From: JAGOME01 sp039812375 | GTDB taxonomy: Bacteria; Actinomycetota; Actinomycetes; Actinomycetales; Dermatophilaceae | DNA: 55,249 bases | Assembly: GCA_039812375.1 (NCBI GenBank) | Contig: JBDIAO010000011.1 | Location: forward strand, 1-55,249 | Direction of reading: 5' to 3' | Part shown: in pieces, positions 8,573 through 17,756 of the stretch | Numbering within the stretch: the stretch's first letter is position 1 | How the letters are laid out: each line of letters starts with the position of its first letter | Notes under the pieces: generated by a model | Seen by the model: only the letters and a program-made list of their open reading frames with translations | What the model was told of the DNA's origin: nothing | The model's database searches: none | Made by a program: the position numbers and the translations under genes

Positions 8573-9907
8573 ATGTCCGAGATCGTCCTCGACGAGGGCT
8601 ACGGCCACTCGTCTCCTCCACCGCAGAGCCGTCTCAAGACCATCTTCGGGACGGGGATCGGCAACGCTCTCGAGTGGTACGACTGGGGCGTCTATGCCAT
8701 CTTCACCCCGTTCTTTGCCACCCAGTTCTTCGACAGCGAGCATCCGACCTCGGCGGTCCTGTCCACGCTCGCGGTGTTCGCGGTCGGGTTCCTCGCTCGG
8801 CCACTGGGTGGTTTCGTCTTCGGTTGGGCCTCTGACCGGCTGGGCCGCAAGTTCTCGATGTCCGCCACGGTCGGTGCCACTTCGGTGGGCAGCTTCATCA
8901 TCGGGGTGTCCCCGACCTACGCCTCGATCGGGCTGGCCGCGTCGGGGATCCTCGTCGTTGCCCGGCTGATCCAGGGACTGGCCCACGGCGGTGAGCTTCC
9001 CGCTGCGCAGACCTACATTTCCGAGTATGCCGCGAACCACAACCGGGGATTGTGGTCCAGCCTCATCTATGTTTCCGGCACGTTCGGGAATCTCTTCGGC
9101 GTCCTGCTCGGTGTCGCGCTGACCACCACCCTCACTCACGACCAGATGGTGTCCTTCGGCTGGCGGATCCCGTTCATCATCGGCGGCGTCCTCGGTGTCT
9201 ACGCGCTGTACATGCGCAGCCAGATGGTCGAGACCGAGGTGTTCACCACGGACGTGGAAGAGCACGACAAGGGAGCCAAACCGCGGATCTGGCCGGAGAT
9301 CATCCGCCACCGTCGCCAGGCGGGGCAGGTCATCGGCCTGACCGTCGGGTTGACTGTCGTCTACTACGCCTGGGCCATCTCGGCACCGGCCTATGCGATC
9401 AGCGCTCTGGGCATCGACTCGACGAAGGCCTTGTGGGCCGGGGTCGTGGCCAACCTCGCGCTCATCGCGGTGCTCCCCTTCTGGGGCATGCTCTCGGACC
9501 GGATCGGTCGCCGCCCGGTGCTCCTGGTGAGTTCGGCTGGCTTGGCCATCGTGCTGTTCCCGCTGCAGTGGCTCGTGCGTGACCAGGCCTGGCAGCTCGG
9601 TATCGCGATGATCATCGCCATGGTCCTCATCGGCGCCGCATCCTCGATCGTGCCGGCCGTGTATGCCGAGTTGTTCCCCACCCACATTCGCACCGTCGGG
9701 GTCGGCGTCCCCTACTCCATCTGCGTCGCCATCTTCGGTGGGACAGCGCCCTATCTGCAGACCTGGATGGGCGCCACTTTTGGTCGCTCCGCCTTCACCG
9801 CCTACGTGATCGTCCTGCTCTTGGTTTCGGTTGCAGTCATCGTGAAGCTGCCCGAGACACGCGGACGGGAGCTTCATGACGTCGCCGGGATCGCAGGGTC
9901 GGACTGA
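8573..9907 (+). CDS. MFS transporter, metabolite:H+ symporter (MHS) family
   Basis: A protein of 444 residues with about 12 membrane segments. The N-terminus GTGIGNALEWYDWGVYAIF with a conserved Glu-Trp-Tyr-Asp is the MHS signature (ShiA, ProP, KgtP relatives). The loop FGWASDRLGRKFSM between TM2 and TM3 and the repeat MLSDRIGRRPVLL between TM8 and TM9 are the MFS motif A copies. RLIQGLAHGGELPAAQTYISE is the MHS TM4-5 pattern. Members import organic acids, quaternary amines or shikimate with protons. It lies directly behind the amidohydrolase gene and likely brings in its substrate or a related compound. Confidence 0.92.
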   Translation: MSEIVLDEGYGHSSPPPQSRLKTIFGTGIGNALEWYDWGVYAIFTPFFATQFFDSEHPTSAVLSTLAVFAVGFLARPLGGFVFGWASDRLGRKFSMSATVGATSVGSFIIGVSPTYASIGLAASGILVVARLIQGLAHGGELPAAQTYISEYAANHNRGLWSSLIYVSGTFGNLFGVLLGVALTTTLTHDQMVSFGWRIPFIIGGVLGVYALYMRSQMVETEVFTTDVEEHDKGAKPRIWPEIIRHRRQAGQVIGLTVGLTVVYYAWAISAPAYAISALGIDSTKALWAGVVANLALIAVLPFWGMLSDRIGRRPVLLVSSAGLAIVLFPLQWLVRDQAWQLGIAMIIAMVLIGAASSIVPAVYAELFPTHIRTVGVGVPYSICVAIFGGTAPYLQTWMGATFGRSAFTAYVIVLLLVSVAVIVKLPETRGRELHDVAGIAGSD

Positions 9908-9916
9908 GCGCACTCT

Positions 9917-9960
9917 GCGTGGGCACCCCCGGATGCGTGGGGCGCCCCCGGATGCGTGGG
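9917..9960. repeat. tandem repeat (about 18 bp, 2.4 copies) between convergent genes
   Basis: GCGTGGGCACCCCCGGAT at 9917-9934 is followed by GCGTGGGGCGCCCCCGGAT at 9935-9953 and a partial third copy GCGTGGG. The second copy contains the 10-bp palindrome GGGGCGCCCC. The repeat fills the gap between the convergent MFS and bpa genes and could fold as a weak terminator, though no T-run follows. Confidence 0.7.
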
Positions 9961-9980
9961 TGGCTCTCGACCGGGCTGGA

Positions 9981-10679
9981 TCAGAGGTATTGGCCAGTGC
10001 CTGAGGGGCCGGGACCGTCCGGACGCACCTGGTCGGACCCTTGCGGTCGGCCCCCACTGCCGGAGCCCGGGCCCGCCTGCCCTGGCATCCGCATCCCCGG
10101 GGGGAGCGCCCGGATCTGTTGCAACTGGGCCTGAGCGGCCATCTGCTGGGCGACCAGGGCCGTCTGGATACCGTGGAACAGACCCTCGAGCCAGCCGACG
10201 AGCTGGGCCTGGGCGATGCGGAGCTCGGCGTCGCTGGGCACGTCGTCGCGGAACGGCAGGGTGATCCGGTCCAGCTCGGCGACGAGCTCGGGAGCCAACC
10301 CGTCCTTGAGTTCGGCGATCGAGCGGGCGTGGATGGCGGCGAGCCGGGCGCGGCCCTTGTCGTCGAGCGGGGCGCTGCGGACCTCGTCGAGGAGTTGCTT
10401 GACCATAGCTCCGATCCGCATCACTTTCGCCGGGCGCTCGACGAGGTCCGCGGGATTGACCGGTCCGTGGCGCGACTCCTCACGCCGGCGGGTCTCGTCC
10501 TGTTCGGCGCTGGCCCCGCCGGAGCCCTCGCCCTCGCCGGGCCCAGTGGCAACCCCCATCCCGTCGGGGGTGACCACCACATAACGGCTCTCTTCGGCCC
10601 CCTCGTCCGGTCCGACCGCACCGCCGTGCTTTCGGGCAGCATCGGATGGTGTCCTGCCGTGTTCGGGCTGCTCACTCAT
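9981..10679 (-). CDS. bpa: bacterial proteasome activator Bpa (PafE)
   Basis: A protein of 232 residues. The core (about 85-190) matches Bpa/PafE, homologue of Mycobacterium tuberculosis Rv3780: VMRIGAMVKQLLDEVRSAPLD, LAAIHARSIAELKDGLAPELVAEL and LVGWLEGLFHGIQTALVAQQM. It forms four-helix subunits in a dodecameric ring. The last four residues GQYL are the motif that docks into the alpha-ring pockets of the 20S proteasome and opens the gate without ATP. The first 80 residues and the tail before GQYL are Gly/Pro/Glu-rich and disordered. It implies that the organism has a 20S proteasome elsewhere. The quinone oxidoreductase gene just upstream on the same strand resembles the neighbourhood in mycobacteria. 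Confidence 0.95.
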   Translation of the reverse strand: MSEQPEHGRTPSDAARKHGGAVGPDEGAEESRYVVVTPDGMGVATGPGEGEGSGGASAEQDETRRREESRHGPVNPADLVERPAKVMRIGAMVKQLLDEVRSAPLDDKGRARLAAIHARSIAELKDGLAPELVAELDRITLPFRDDVPSDAELRIAQAQLVGWLEGLFHGIQTALVAQQMAAQAQLQQIRALPPGMRMPGQAGPGSGSGGRPQGSDQVRPDGPGPSGTGQYL

Positions 10680-10711
10680 GATTCCATCCTGCCAAAGGGA
10701 GCAGCAAAAGG

Positions 10712-11692
10712 TCAGGAGACGATGAGCAGCACCTTGCCGATGTGCCGGCTGCCGGCGAGTTCGCGGTGGGCGGCGGCGGCGTCGGCGAGCCGGTGCCGGG
10801 ACTCGATCACCGGTCGCACCCGCCCCGCGGCCACCATCGGCCAGAGATGCTCGTGGACCGCTGCCACGACCGCCGCCTTCTCCGCCGGTGGCCGCGAGCG
10901 CAGTGTGGTGGCGTGGATCGTGGCACGCTTGCGCAACAGGGCTGCGATGTCGAGTTCGGCACGGGTCCCGCCCTGCATGCCGATGATGACCAGCCGGCCG
11001 CCGGTGGCCAGTGTCGAGACGTTGCGGGAGAGGTACTTCGCGCCGATGATGTCGAGGATGACGTCAGCCCCGTGTCCGTCGGTGGCCTCCCGGAGACGCT
11101 CGACGAAGTCCTCCTGCCGATAGTTGACCCCGACCTCGGCGCCCAGCTCACGGCATACCTCAAGCTTGTCCGCTGAGCCCGCGGTCACTGCGACCCTGGC
11201 CCCGAGCGCTCGGGCGACCTGGATGGCCATCGACCCGATCCCTGAAGAACCGCCGTGGACGAGGAGCCACTCCCCGGCCCGCAGCCCAGCGGTCATGACC
11301 AGGTTGGACCACACGGTGCAGGCGACCTCGGGCAGCGCCGCCGCGTCCTGGAGCGACACCCCCGCCGGCAGCGGAAGCACCTGTCCGGCGGGGACGACGA
11401 CCTGCTCGGCGTAGCCGCCACCAGCCAGCAGGGCGCACACGCGGTCCCCGCGCAGCCACTCGGTGACGCCCTCGCCGACGGCGTCGACGACCCCGGACAC
11501 TTCGAGCCCAGGAATCTCTGACTCCCCTGGGGGCGGGGGATAGAACCCCTGGCGTTGGAGCAGGTCCGCGCGGTTGACCCCGGCGCAGGTCACGGCGATT
11601 CGGACCTCACCAGGCCCGGGTTGTGGTGTGTCGACGTCGGCGAGGACGAGCGCCTCCGGCTCGCCTGGTGTCGGGATGGTGATCGCCTTCAT
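10712..11692 (-). CDS. NAD(P)H-quinone oxidoreductase, zinc-independent MDR family (PIG3-like)
   Basis: A protein of 326 residues. The N-terminal MKAITIPTPGEPEALVL and GVNRADLLQRQGFYPPPPG are the GroES-like substrate domain of PIG3-type quinone oxidoreductases. The Rossmann domain carries HGGSSGIGSMAIQVARALGA (about 145-165), the AXXGXXG-type NADP loop of this group. The structural and catalytic zinc ligands of true alcohol dehydrogenases are absent. It reduces quinones or enones with NADPH. A 32-base gap separates it from bpa downstream on the same strand. MobA follows in reverse order 9 bases upstream of its ATG, so mobA, this gene and bpa may form one transcript. Confidence 0.93.
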   Translation of the reverse strand: MKAITIPTPGEPEALVLADVDTPQPGPGEVRIAVTCAGVNRADLLQRQGFYPPPPGESEIPGLEVSGVVDAVGEGVTEWLRGDRVCALLAGGGYAEQVVVPAGQVLPLPAGVSLQDAAALPEVACTVWSNLVMTAGLRAGEWLLVHGGSSGIGSMAIQVARALGARVAVTAGSADKLEVCRELGAEVGVNYRQEDFVERLREATDGHGADVILDIIGAKYLSRNVSTLATGGRLVIIGMQGGTRAELDIAALLRKRATIHATTLRSRPPAEKAAVVAAVHEHLWPMVAAGRVRPVIESRHRLADAAAAHRELAGSRHIGKVLLIVS

Positions 11693-11701
11693 CGCCCCAA
11701 C

Positions 11702-12394
11702 CTACGCGGGCCCAGGGCGGGTGTCGTCGTCGCCCGCGTGCAGGTCGGCCGGGGTGTCGACGTCGGCTGCGGCCAGATCGGCCGGGGTGTCGACGTCGGC
11801 TGCGGCCCGACCGGTGACGACGACCTCGACGTGCGGGAGGGCCAGGAGCAGCTTGGCCGGCCGATCATGGGCCGGGATGGGCAGGGCGTGACGCAGGGCG
11901 TCGGTTCGGTATGCCGCGAGCAGTGGGTTGACATGTCCGGTCCGGTCCCGTACGAACGCCGCCGCGACTGCTGGAGTGCCTACGAGCGTCTGCACCGCCG
12001 TCACGCAGGCCGGACCCGCCCAGGGCATGTCCCCGGCGACGACCAGTGTGCAGTCGGTGTCGACCAGGGCGACACCCGCGGCGATGCCGGCGAGGGGCCC
12101 ACCACCAGGCGGGTCCTCCCGGGTCCAGGTCACCGAGCGGCATACTCGCCTCTCCGGGCCCACGGACACCACCGGCCAGTGCGTCGGCAGCGACGACAGG
12201 AGGCTGTCGAGGACGGTCGCTCCGGCCACCGGTGCGGCGAGCTTGTCCGATCCGAACCGGCGGGACTGCCCGCCAGCGAGGACCACGACGGTGACCAAGG
12301 TGGAGCATTGCGGGGTCGGCGTGGGCGGGGTCGGCGTGGGCGGGGTCGGGGTGAGCAGGACGCCAGTGGTCGCCGTCCGCTGGGGTGCGGTCAT
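11702..12394 (-). CDS. mobA: molybdenum cofactor guanylyltransferase-like NTP transferase
   Basis: A protein of 230 residues. The nucleotide-binding loop VVLAGGQSRRFGSDK sits near residues 37-51, and VVAGDMPW supplies the metal-binding Asp. GHVNPLLAAYRTDAL is the typical later block. The family attaches GMP (or CMP) to molybdopterin. Both ends are repetitive: residues 15-28 are TPTPPTPTPP-type sequence, and the C-terminus holds an 11-residue duplication, both encoded by DNA tandem repeats. The real start could be further downstream, for example TTG at 12298 just before the loop. No other molybdenum genes are near, so the exact NTP-transferase role is inferred. Confidence 0.8.
   Translation of the reverse strand: MTAPQRTATTGVLLTPTPPTPTPPTPTPQCSTLVTVVVLAGGQSRRFGSDKLAAPVAGATVLDSLLSSLPTHWPVVSVGPERRVCRSVTWTREDPPGGGPLAGIAAGVALVDTDCTLVVAGDMPWAGPACVTAVQTLVGTPAVAAAFVRDRTGHVNPLLAAYRTDALRHALPIPAHDRPAKLLLALPHVEVVVTGRAAADVDTPADLAAADVDTPADLHAGDDDTRPGPA
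11742..11807. repeat. 33-bp tandem duplication inside mobA
   Basis: Two copies, 11742-11774 and 11775-11807, differ at one base (AGGTCGG versus AGATCGG). Because 33 is a multiple of three, the result is an in-frame 11-residue duplication containing DVDTPADLAA near the C-terminus of the MobA-like protein. Confidence 0.9.
12311..12350. repeat. 15-bp tandem repeat in 5' part of mobA
   Basis: CGGGGTCGGCGTGGG occurs at 12311-12325 and 12326-12340, then a partial copy CGGGGTCGGG. It encodes the Thr-Pro repeats at the N-terminus of the predicted MobA and suggests slippage, or that the true start is inside or after it. Confidence 0.85.
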
Positions 12395-12398
12395 GGGA

Positions 12399-13181
12399 TC
12401 AGGACGTCCGTCCGTGGAGCCGGCGGGTGAGCTCGCCGGCAGCCCGGGTCACCGCGTCGACGAGAAGGTCTCGGTCGGGCAGGGACACGGTGTCGTCCCG
12501 GAAGGTGATGGCGACAGCCGCCGCGGGGTGCCCGGTGTGGTCGCGGACGGCTCGGGCCACTGAGGACAGACCTGGGGTAACCAGACCCTCCTCGAGGGCA
12601 TAGCCGCGTTGGCGCACCTGCTGCAGCAGGGTTCGCAGCTGGCTCGGTGTCACCACGCCCCGGCCGTCGCGCTGGACGAAGGCCTCGCGCCCCGGGTAGA
12701 GAGCACGTACTTGGGCTGCCGACAACTCGGCGAGCATGGCCAACCCGGTGGCGGTGAGGGTGGCCGGCAGCCGGACCCCGACATCGGTGACCTGCGCGGC
12801 CCGGCCCACCGCTCGTTGCTCGATGACGTACAGGGCGTCGCGTCCGTGCAGCACCGCCAGGTGGGCGTTGTGTCGAGTGGCGTCGACAAGCCGATCCAGG
12901 GTGGAACGGGCGAGGCGCTCGATGCCGGCCTGTCGTTGGTAGGCCGATCCGAGCTCGAATGCCGCCACCCCGAGCCCGTAGCGGCGCTCCTCGGGCAGGT
13001 GGGTGACGTAGCCCCGGTCGACGAGGACGCCGAGCAGGTGGTAGACGCTGGAACGTGGGAGGGCAAGGGTGCGGGCGATCGTGGCTGCCGGCACAGGTTC
13101 CCCACGGCGGGAGAGCAGCCCGAGGATGTCCAGGGCGTGTGCGGCAGCCGGGGCGTTGGCTGGCACCGAGGACGGCAGCAT
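12399..13181 (-). CDS. IclR-family regulator, probable regulator of histidine utilisation
   Basis: A protein of 260 residues. The winged HTH is at about 10-60 (ALDILGLLSRRGEPVPAATI, then TLALPRSSVYHLLGVLVDRG). The IclR effector domain is at about 75-255 with the conserved blocks HNAHLAVLHGRDALYVIE, RLPATLTATGLAMLA and GYALEEGLVTPGLSSVA. It is divergent from hutH with a 94-base gap, and a symmetric element in that gap recurs before hutU and before the hutF-hutI unit, so it is the probable hut regulator. The effector would be urocanate or histidine, inferred from the pathway. Start MLPSSVPAN chosen because the frame further upstream overlaps hutH antisense sequence. Confidence 0.9.
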   Translation of the reverse strand: MLPSSVPANAPAAAHALDILGLLSRRGEPVPAATIARTLALPRSSVYHLLGVLVDRGYVTHLPEERRYGLGVAAFELGSAYQRQAGIERLARSTLDRLVDATRHNAHLAVLHGRDALYVIEQRAVGRAAQVTDVGVRLPATLTATGLAMLAELSAAQVRALYPGREAFVQRDGRGVVTPSQLRTLLQQVRQRGYALEEGLVTPGLSSVARAVRDHTGHPAAAVAITFRDDTVSLPDRDLLVDAVTRAAGELTRRLHGRTS

Positions 13182-13213
13182 GGTCCCCACCGTAGCGGGA
13201 CACGGTCCGCGAA

Positions 13214-13231
13214 GTCTGGGATGCGAGACGG
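13214..13231. promoter_or_regulatory. candidate hut operator 1 (iclR-hutH gap)
   Basis: GTCTGGGATGCGAGACGG lies 32 bases before the iclR start and 44 bases before the hutH start. It matches 16 of 18 positions of the site at 21204-21221 upstream of the M20-hutF-hutI unit and shares the half-sites GTCT and AGAC, eight bases apart, with an element before hutU. I infer it binds the IclR protein. Confidence 0.6.
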
Positions 13232-13275
13232 TTTGCCGGGACTGCTCGCCCGGGCCTGTGGGTGGGAGGGCTGCA

Positions 13276-14862
13276 ATGGAGGGCATGGCCAGCCCGATCC
13301 CCGCTGCATCCGTCTCCGAGTCGAGCGTGGTCGTCGGTGACCGACCGCTGACGATCGCCGAGGTCGTCGCCGTCGCGCGGCACGGGGCTCGGGTCACCGT
13401 GTCGGCGGCTGCCCTGGAGCGGATCGCGGCCACCCGTGCCGTGATCGACGCCCTCGCCGACGACACCGAACCGCACTACGGGGTGTCCACTGGGTTCGGG
13501 GCGCTGGCGACCCGGCACATCCCCGTCGACATGCGACGCCAGTTGCAGCGCGGCCTCATCCGATCCCACGCAGCCGGGAGCGGCCCCGAGATCGAGGCCG
13601 AGGTGGTCCGGGCCCTGATGCTCCTTCGGATCGCCACGCTGGCCACGGGCCGCACCGGTGTCCGCCCGGTCACCGTGACGACGTATGTCGCCATGCTCAA
13701 TGCCGGAATCACTCCGGTGGTCCACGAGTTCGGTTCGCTCGGGTGCTCCGGGGACCTTGCCCCGTTGGCGCACTGCGCCCTCGCGCTGATCGGGGAGGGG
13801 CCGGTGCGAGTGGGCGGTGGCGAAGTCGTCGACTCGGCCAGCGCCATGGGGCAGGCCGGGATCTCGCCGATCGAGTTGCACGAGAAGGAAGGGCTGGCCC
13901 TCATCAACGGCACCGACGGCATGCTCGGCATGCTGTGTCTGGCCATCACCGACCTGCACACCCTCGTCACGACCGCGGACATCACCGCAGCGATGAGCGT
14001 CGAGGGGCTGCTCGGCACCGATGATGTGTTCGCCGCCGACCTGCACGCCTTGCGCCCGCAACCGGGACAGTCCCTCTCCGCCGCGAACATGCGGGCTGTT
14101 CTGGCCGGCAGCCCGATCCGGGCCTCCCACGACACCGAAGACTGCCCTCGGGTCCAGGACGCCTACTCGCTGAGGTGCGCCCCGCAGGTGGCCGGTGGCT
14201 TGCGGGACACCCTGGAGCACGCCGAGCGGATCGCCGGTTTCGAGCTCGCCAGCGCGGTCGACAACCCGGTGGTCACCCTCGACGGCAGGGTGGAGTCCAA
14301 TGGCAACTTCCACGGGGCTCCGGTGGCTTATGTGCTCGACTTCCTGGCCATCCCGGTTGCCGACCTCGCGTCGATGGCTGAACGGCGCACGGACCGCTTC
14401 CTTGACAAGGCCCGCAACCACGGGCTGGCGCCCTTCCTGGCCGACGACCCGGGCGTGGACTCGGGGCTGATGATCGCCCAGTACACCCAGGCTGGACTGG
14501 TTTCCGAGCTCAAGAGGCTCGCCGTCCCGGCCTCGGTCGACTCCATTCCCAGCAGCGCGATGCAGGAGGATCACGTCTCGATGGGCTGGTCGGCTGCGCG
14601 CAAGCTGCGCCGGTCTGTCGATGCCCTCGCCCACGTCCTGGCGATAGAACTCGTGACCGCCGCGCGCGGCATACAGCTGCGGGCCCCCCTCGAACCTGCC
14701 CCGGCGACCGGTGCGGTGCTCGTCGCGCTCGACGCCGCCGGGGTCGACACCACGCCAGGGCCGGACCGGTTCCTCGCACCGAGCCTGCACGCGGCATACG
14801 AAGCCGTCCTCGCGGGCGTGCCGGTGGCGGCCGCGCAGAGCGCTACCGGGGCGCTGCACTAA
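13276..14862 (+). CDS. hutH: histidine ammonia-lyase
   Basis: A protein of 528 residues that turns L-histidine into urocanate and ammonia, the first hut step. HYGVSTGFGALATRHI is the typical N-terminal loop with the catalytic Tyr. The MIO prosthetic group forms from the tripeptide in GSLGCSGDLAPLAH; here it is Cys157-Ser158-Gly159 instead of the textbook Ala-Ser-Gly. NGTDGMLGML and the LIAQYTQAGLVSELKRLA-like block are also family signatures. Start ATG 13276 follows a GGGAGGG stretch; ATG 13285 is the alternative. It is the first gene after the divergent IclR regulator; hutU follows 313 bases later behind its own candidate operator. Confidence 0.96.
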   Translation: MEGMASPIPAASVSESSVVVGDRPLTIAEVVAVARHGARVTVSAAALERIAATRAVIDALADDTEPHYGVSTGFGALATRHIPVDMRRQLQRGLIRSHAAGSGPEIEAEVVRALMLLRIATLATGRTGVRPVTVTTYVAMLNAGITPVVHEFGSLGCSGDLAPLAHCALALIGEGPVRVGGGEVVDSASAMGQAGISPIELHEKEGLALINGTDGMLGMLCLAITDLHTLVTTADITAAMSVEGLLGTDDVFAADLHALRPQPGQSLSAANMRAVLAGSPIRASHDTEDCPRVQDAYSLRCAPQVAGGLRDTLEHAERIAGFELASAVDNPVVTLDGRVESNGNFHGAPVAYVLDFLAIPVADLASMAERRTDRFLDKARNHGLAPFLADDPGVDSGLMIAQYTQAGLVSELKRLAVPASVDSIPSSAMQEDHVSMGWSAARKLRRSVDALAHVLAIELVTAARGIQLRAPLEPAPATGAVLVALDAAGVDTTPGPDRFLAPSLHAAYEAVLAGVPVAAAQSATGALH

Positions 14863-14914
14863 CCAGTTGCCGGGCCGATGCAAGGGTCCCGGCGCTGTGA
14901 CACCCCGGAACCTT

Positions 14915-14947
14915 GGCTACACCCCGGGAACCTTCCGGGGTCTAGCC
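14915..14947. terminator. GC-rich hairpin after hutH, likely terminator
   Basis: GGCTACACCCCGG and CCGGGGTCTAGCC pair (two internal mismatches) around a 7-base loop, 52 bases after the hutH stop. There is no T-run, which is common for actinobacterial terminators. Confidence 0.55.
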
Positions 14948-14949
14948 AC

Positions 14950-14972
14950 GATTTCGGGATGATCCCGAAATC
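14950..14972. promoter_or_regulatory. 23-bp perfect inverted repeat upstream of hutU
   Basis: Arms GATTTCGGGA and TCCCGAAATC flank a 3-base centre. It stands immediately after the GC-rich hairpin. The symmetry and AT content would suit an operator, but a second terminator stem is equally possible. Confidence 0.45.
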
Positions 14973-15018
14973 ATGAGGCGAGGGGGGTTGCGGATCGCGC
15001 CGGATCGCCCAGCGTGGC

Positions 15019-15034
15019 GTCTCGCTCCTGAGAC
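15019..15034. promoter_or_regulatory. candidate hut operator 3 (before hutU)
   Basis: GTCTCGCTCCTGAGAC has the half-sites GTCT and AGAC eight bases apart, as in the two other hut sites, with inner bases that also form GTCTC/GAGAC. It lies about 140 bases before the hutU ATG. It is a weaker match (10 of 16) than the other two. Confidence 0.4.
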
Positions 15035-15175
15035 ACAGGGTGGATGGCGAACCTCCGTGCGCTCCGGGCCGGTGGCACGGTGGAGGCAACCACACGGCAC
15101 ACCGACCCGACGGCGCAGTTGGCGCATCCTCGACCAGCACATACCCCGACGGCCACGCCCACGAAGGAGAAGACC

Positions 15176-16840
<1,665 letters not shown>

Positions 16841-16844
16841 GCCG

Positions 16845-17756
16845 TCAGCTACCGGCCTCCGCTGGTGGTGGACCGAGCAGACGTATGCCGTTGTGCCAGC
16901 ACACCTTCGCCAGCCACTCCGGCCCGAGTTCGAGGCGCTCGAGCGCCTCGAGTTGGTGGACGTACGGGTAGGGGATGGTTGGTAGGTCCGAGCCGAGCAC
17001 GATCTGGTCGGCCAGTTCGAGCAGTCGTGGGCGCAGCGCCGCCGGGAAGGGGGCCTGGGCTTGGGCGAAGTCGGTGAAGGCCATCGTCGTGTCCAGCCAC
17101 ACCCGCTCGTGGGCGGCGGCCAGGTCGAGGAAGGCGCCGTACTCCGGCATCCCGAGGTGGGCGATAACCAGCGGCAGACCCGGATGCCGCGCCAGCACCT
17201 CCGCGACCGGCCCTGGACCAGTGTGGGCGCCGGCCACCGGGCCGGAGCCGGCGTGAATGATCGTGGGGACCTGCGCGTCGGCGAGCTGGCCCCAGACGGG
17301 ATCGAGCAGCGGGTCGCGCGGGTCGAAACCACCAACCTGGACATGGCACTTGAAGACCCGTGCACCCGCCGTCAGGGCTCGGCGCACGTACCCGGCCGCC
17401 GACGGTTCGGGGAAGAAGGTTGCGGTGCGCGCGCACGGCGGGGTGCGCGCAGAGAACTCGGCGGCCCACTCGTTGAGCCAGGCGGCCATGCCGGGCTTGT
17501 GCGGATAGATCATTGAGCTGAACCGGCGCACCCCGAACGCCGCCAACAGGGCCAGGCGCTCCTCGTGGCTGACCCGATAGGCGATCGGCCACTCCCGGCC
17601 GATGAGCGGCCCCGCGGCCTCGAAGTAGGCGAACACCTTGGCCTCGACGTTCGGCGGCGCGAAATGCACGTGCACGTCCGCCAGGGCGGGCAGGTCGTTG
17701 CGTTCCCGGAATGCCGCGACCGCGCGAATCTCGCCCTCGCGGGCCGGCTCGATCAC
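16845..17756 (-). CDS. amidohydrolase family protein (TIM-barrel, Amidohydro_2 type)
   Basis: A protein of 303 residues starting with GTG at 17756, which overlaps the stop of the YbaK gene (GTGA). Visible are ADVHVHFAP (the HxH metal pair), IIHAGSGPV, VIAHLGMPEYGAFLDLAA (His of strand 6) and VLGSDLPTIPYPY (the metal-binding Asp). Together these are the metal sites of amidohydrolase-2 enzymes, which act as lactonases, decarboxylases or hydrolases. The substrate cannot be told. It ends 5 bases from the convergent hutU gene, and is the last gene of the aspA-dcu-ybaK direction. Confidence 0.85.
   Translation of the reverse strand: MIEPAREGEIRAVAAFRERNDLPALADVHVHFAPPNVEAKVFAYFEAAGPLIGREWPIAYRVSHEERLALLAAFGVRRFSSMIYPHKPGMAAWLNEWAAEFSARTPPCARTATFFPEPSAAGYVRRALTAGARVFKCHVQVGGFDPRDPLLDPVWGQLADAQVPTIIHAGSGPVAGAHTGPGPVAEVLARHPGLPLVIAHLGMPEYGAFLDLAAAHERVWLDTTMAFTDFAQAQAPFPAALRPRLLELADQIVLGSDLPTIPYPYVHQLEALERLELGPEWLAKVCWHNGIRLLGPPPAEAGS

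Larger units (their letters stand above)
14863..15175. other. 313-base gap between hutH and hutU with two hairpins and a candidate operator
   Basis: No gene seen. From left to right it holds a direct repeat (ACACCCCGGAACCTT at 14900-14914 and ACACCCCGGGAACCTT at 14919-14934), a strong hairpin at 14915-14947, a second perfect hairpin at 14950-14972, and the GTCT-N8-AGAC element at 15019-15034. A good ribosome site AAGGAG precedes the hutU ATG at 15176. I read it as hutH terminator plus hutU promoter region. Confidence 0.7.

Noticed and set aside
12391..14883. Open frame of 830 codons on the minus strand opposite hutH
   Set aside because: Runs through both hutH antisense and the IclR gene in another frame; no domain pattern, while hutH and IclR have clear motifs.
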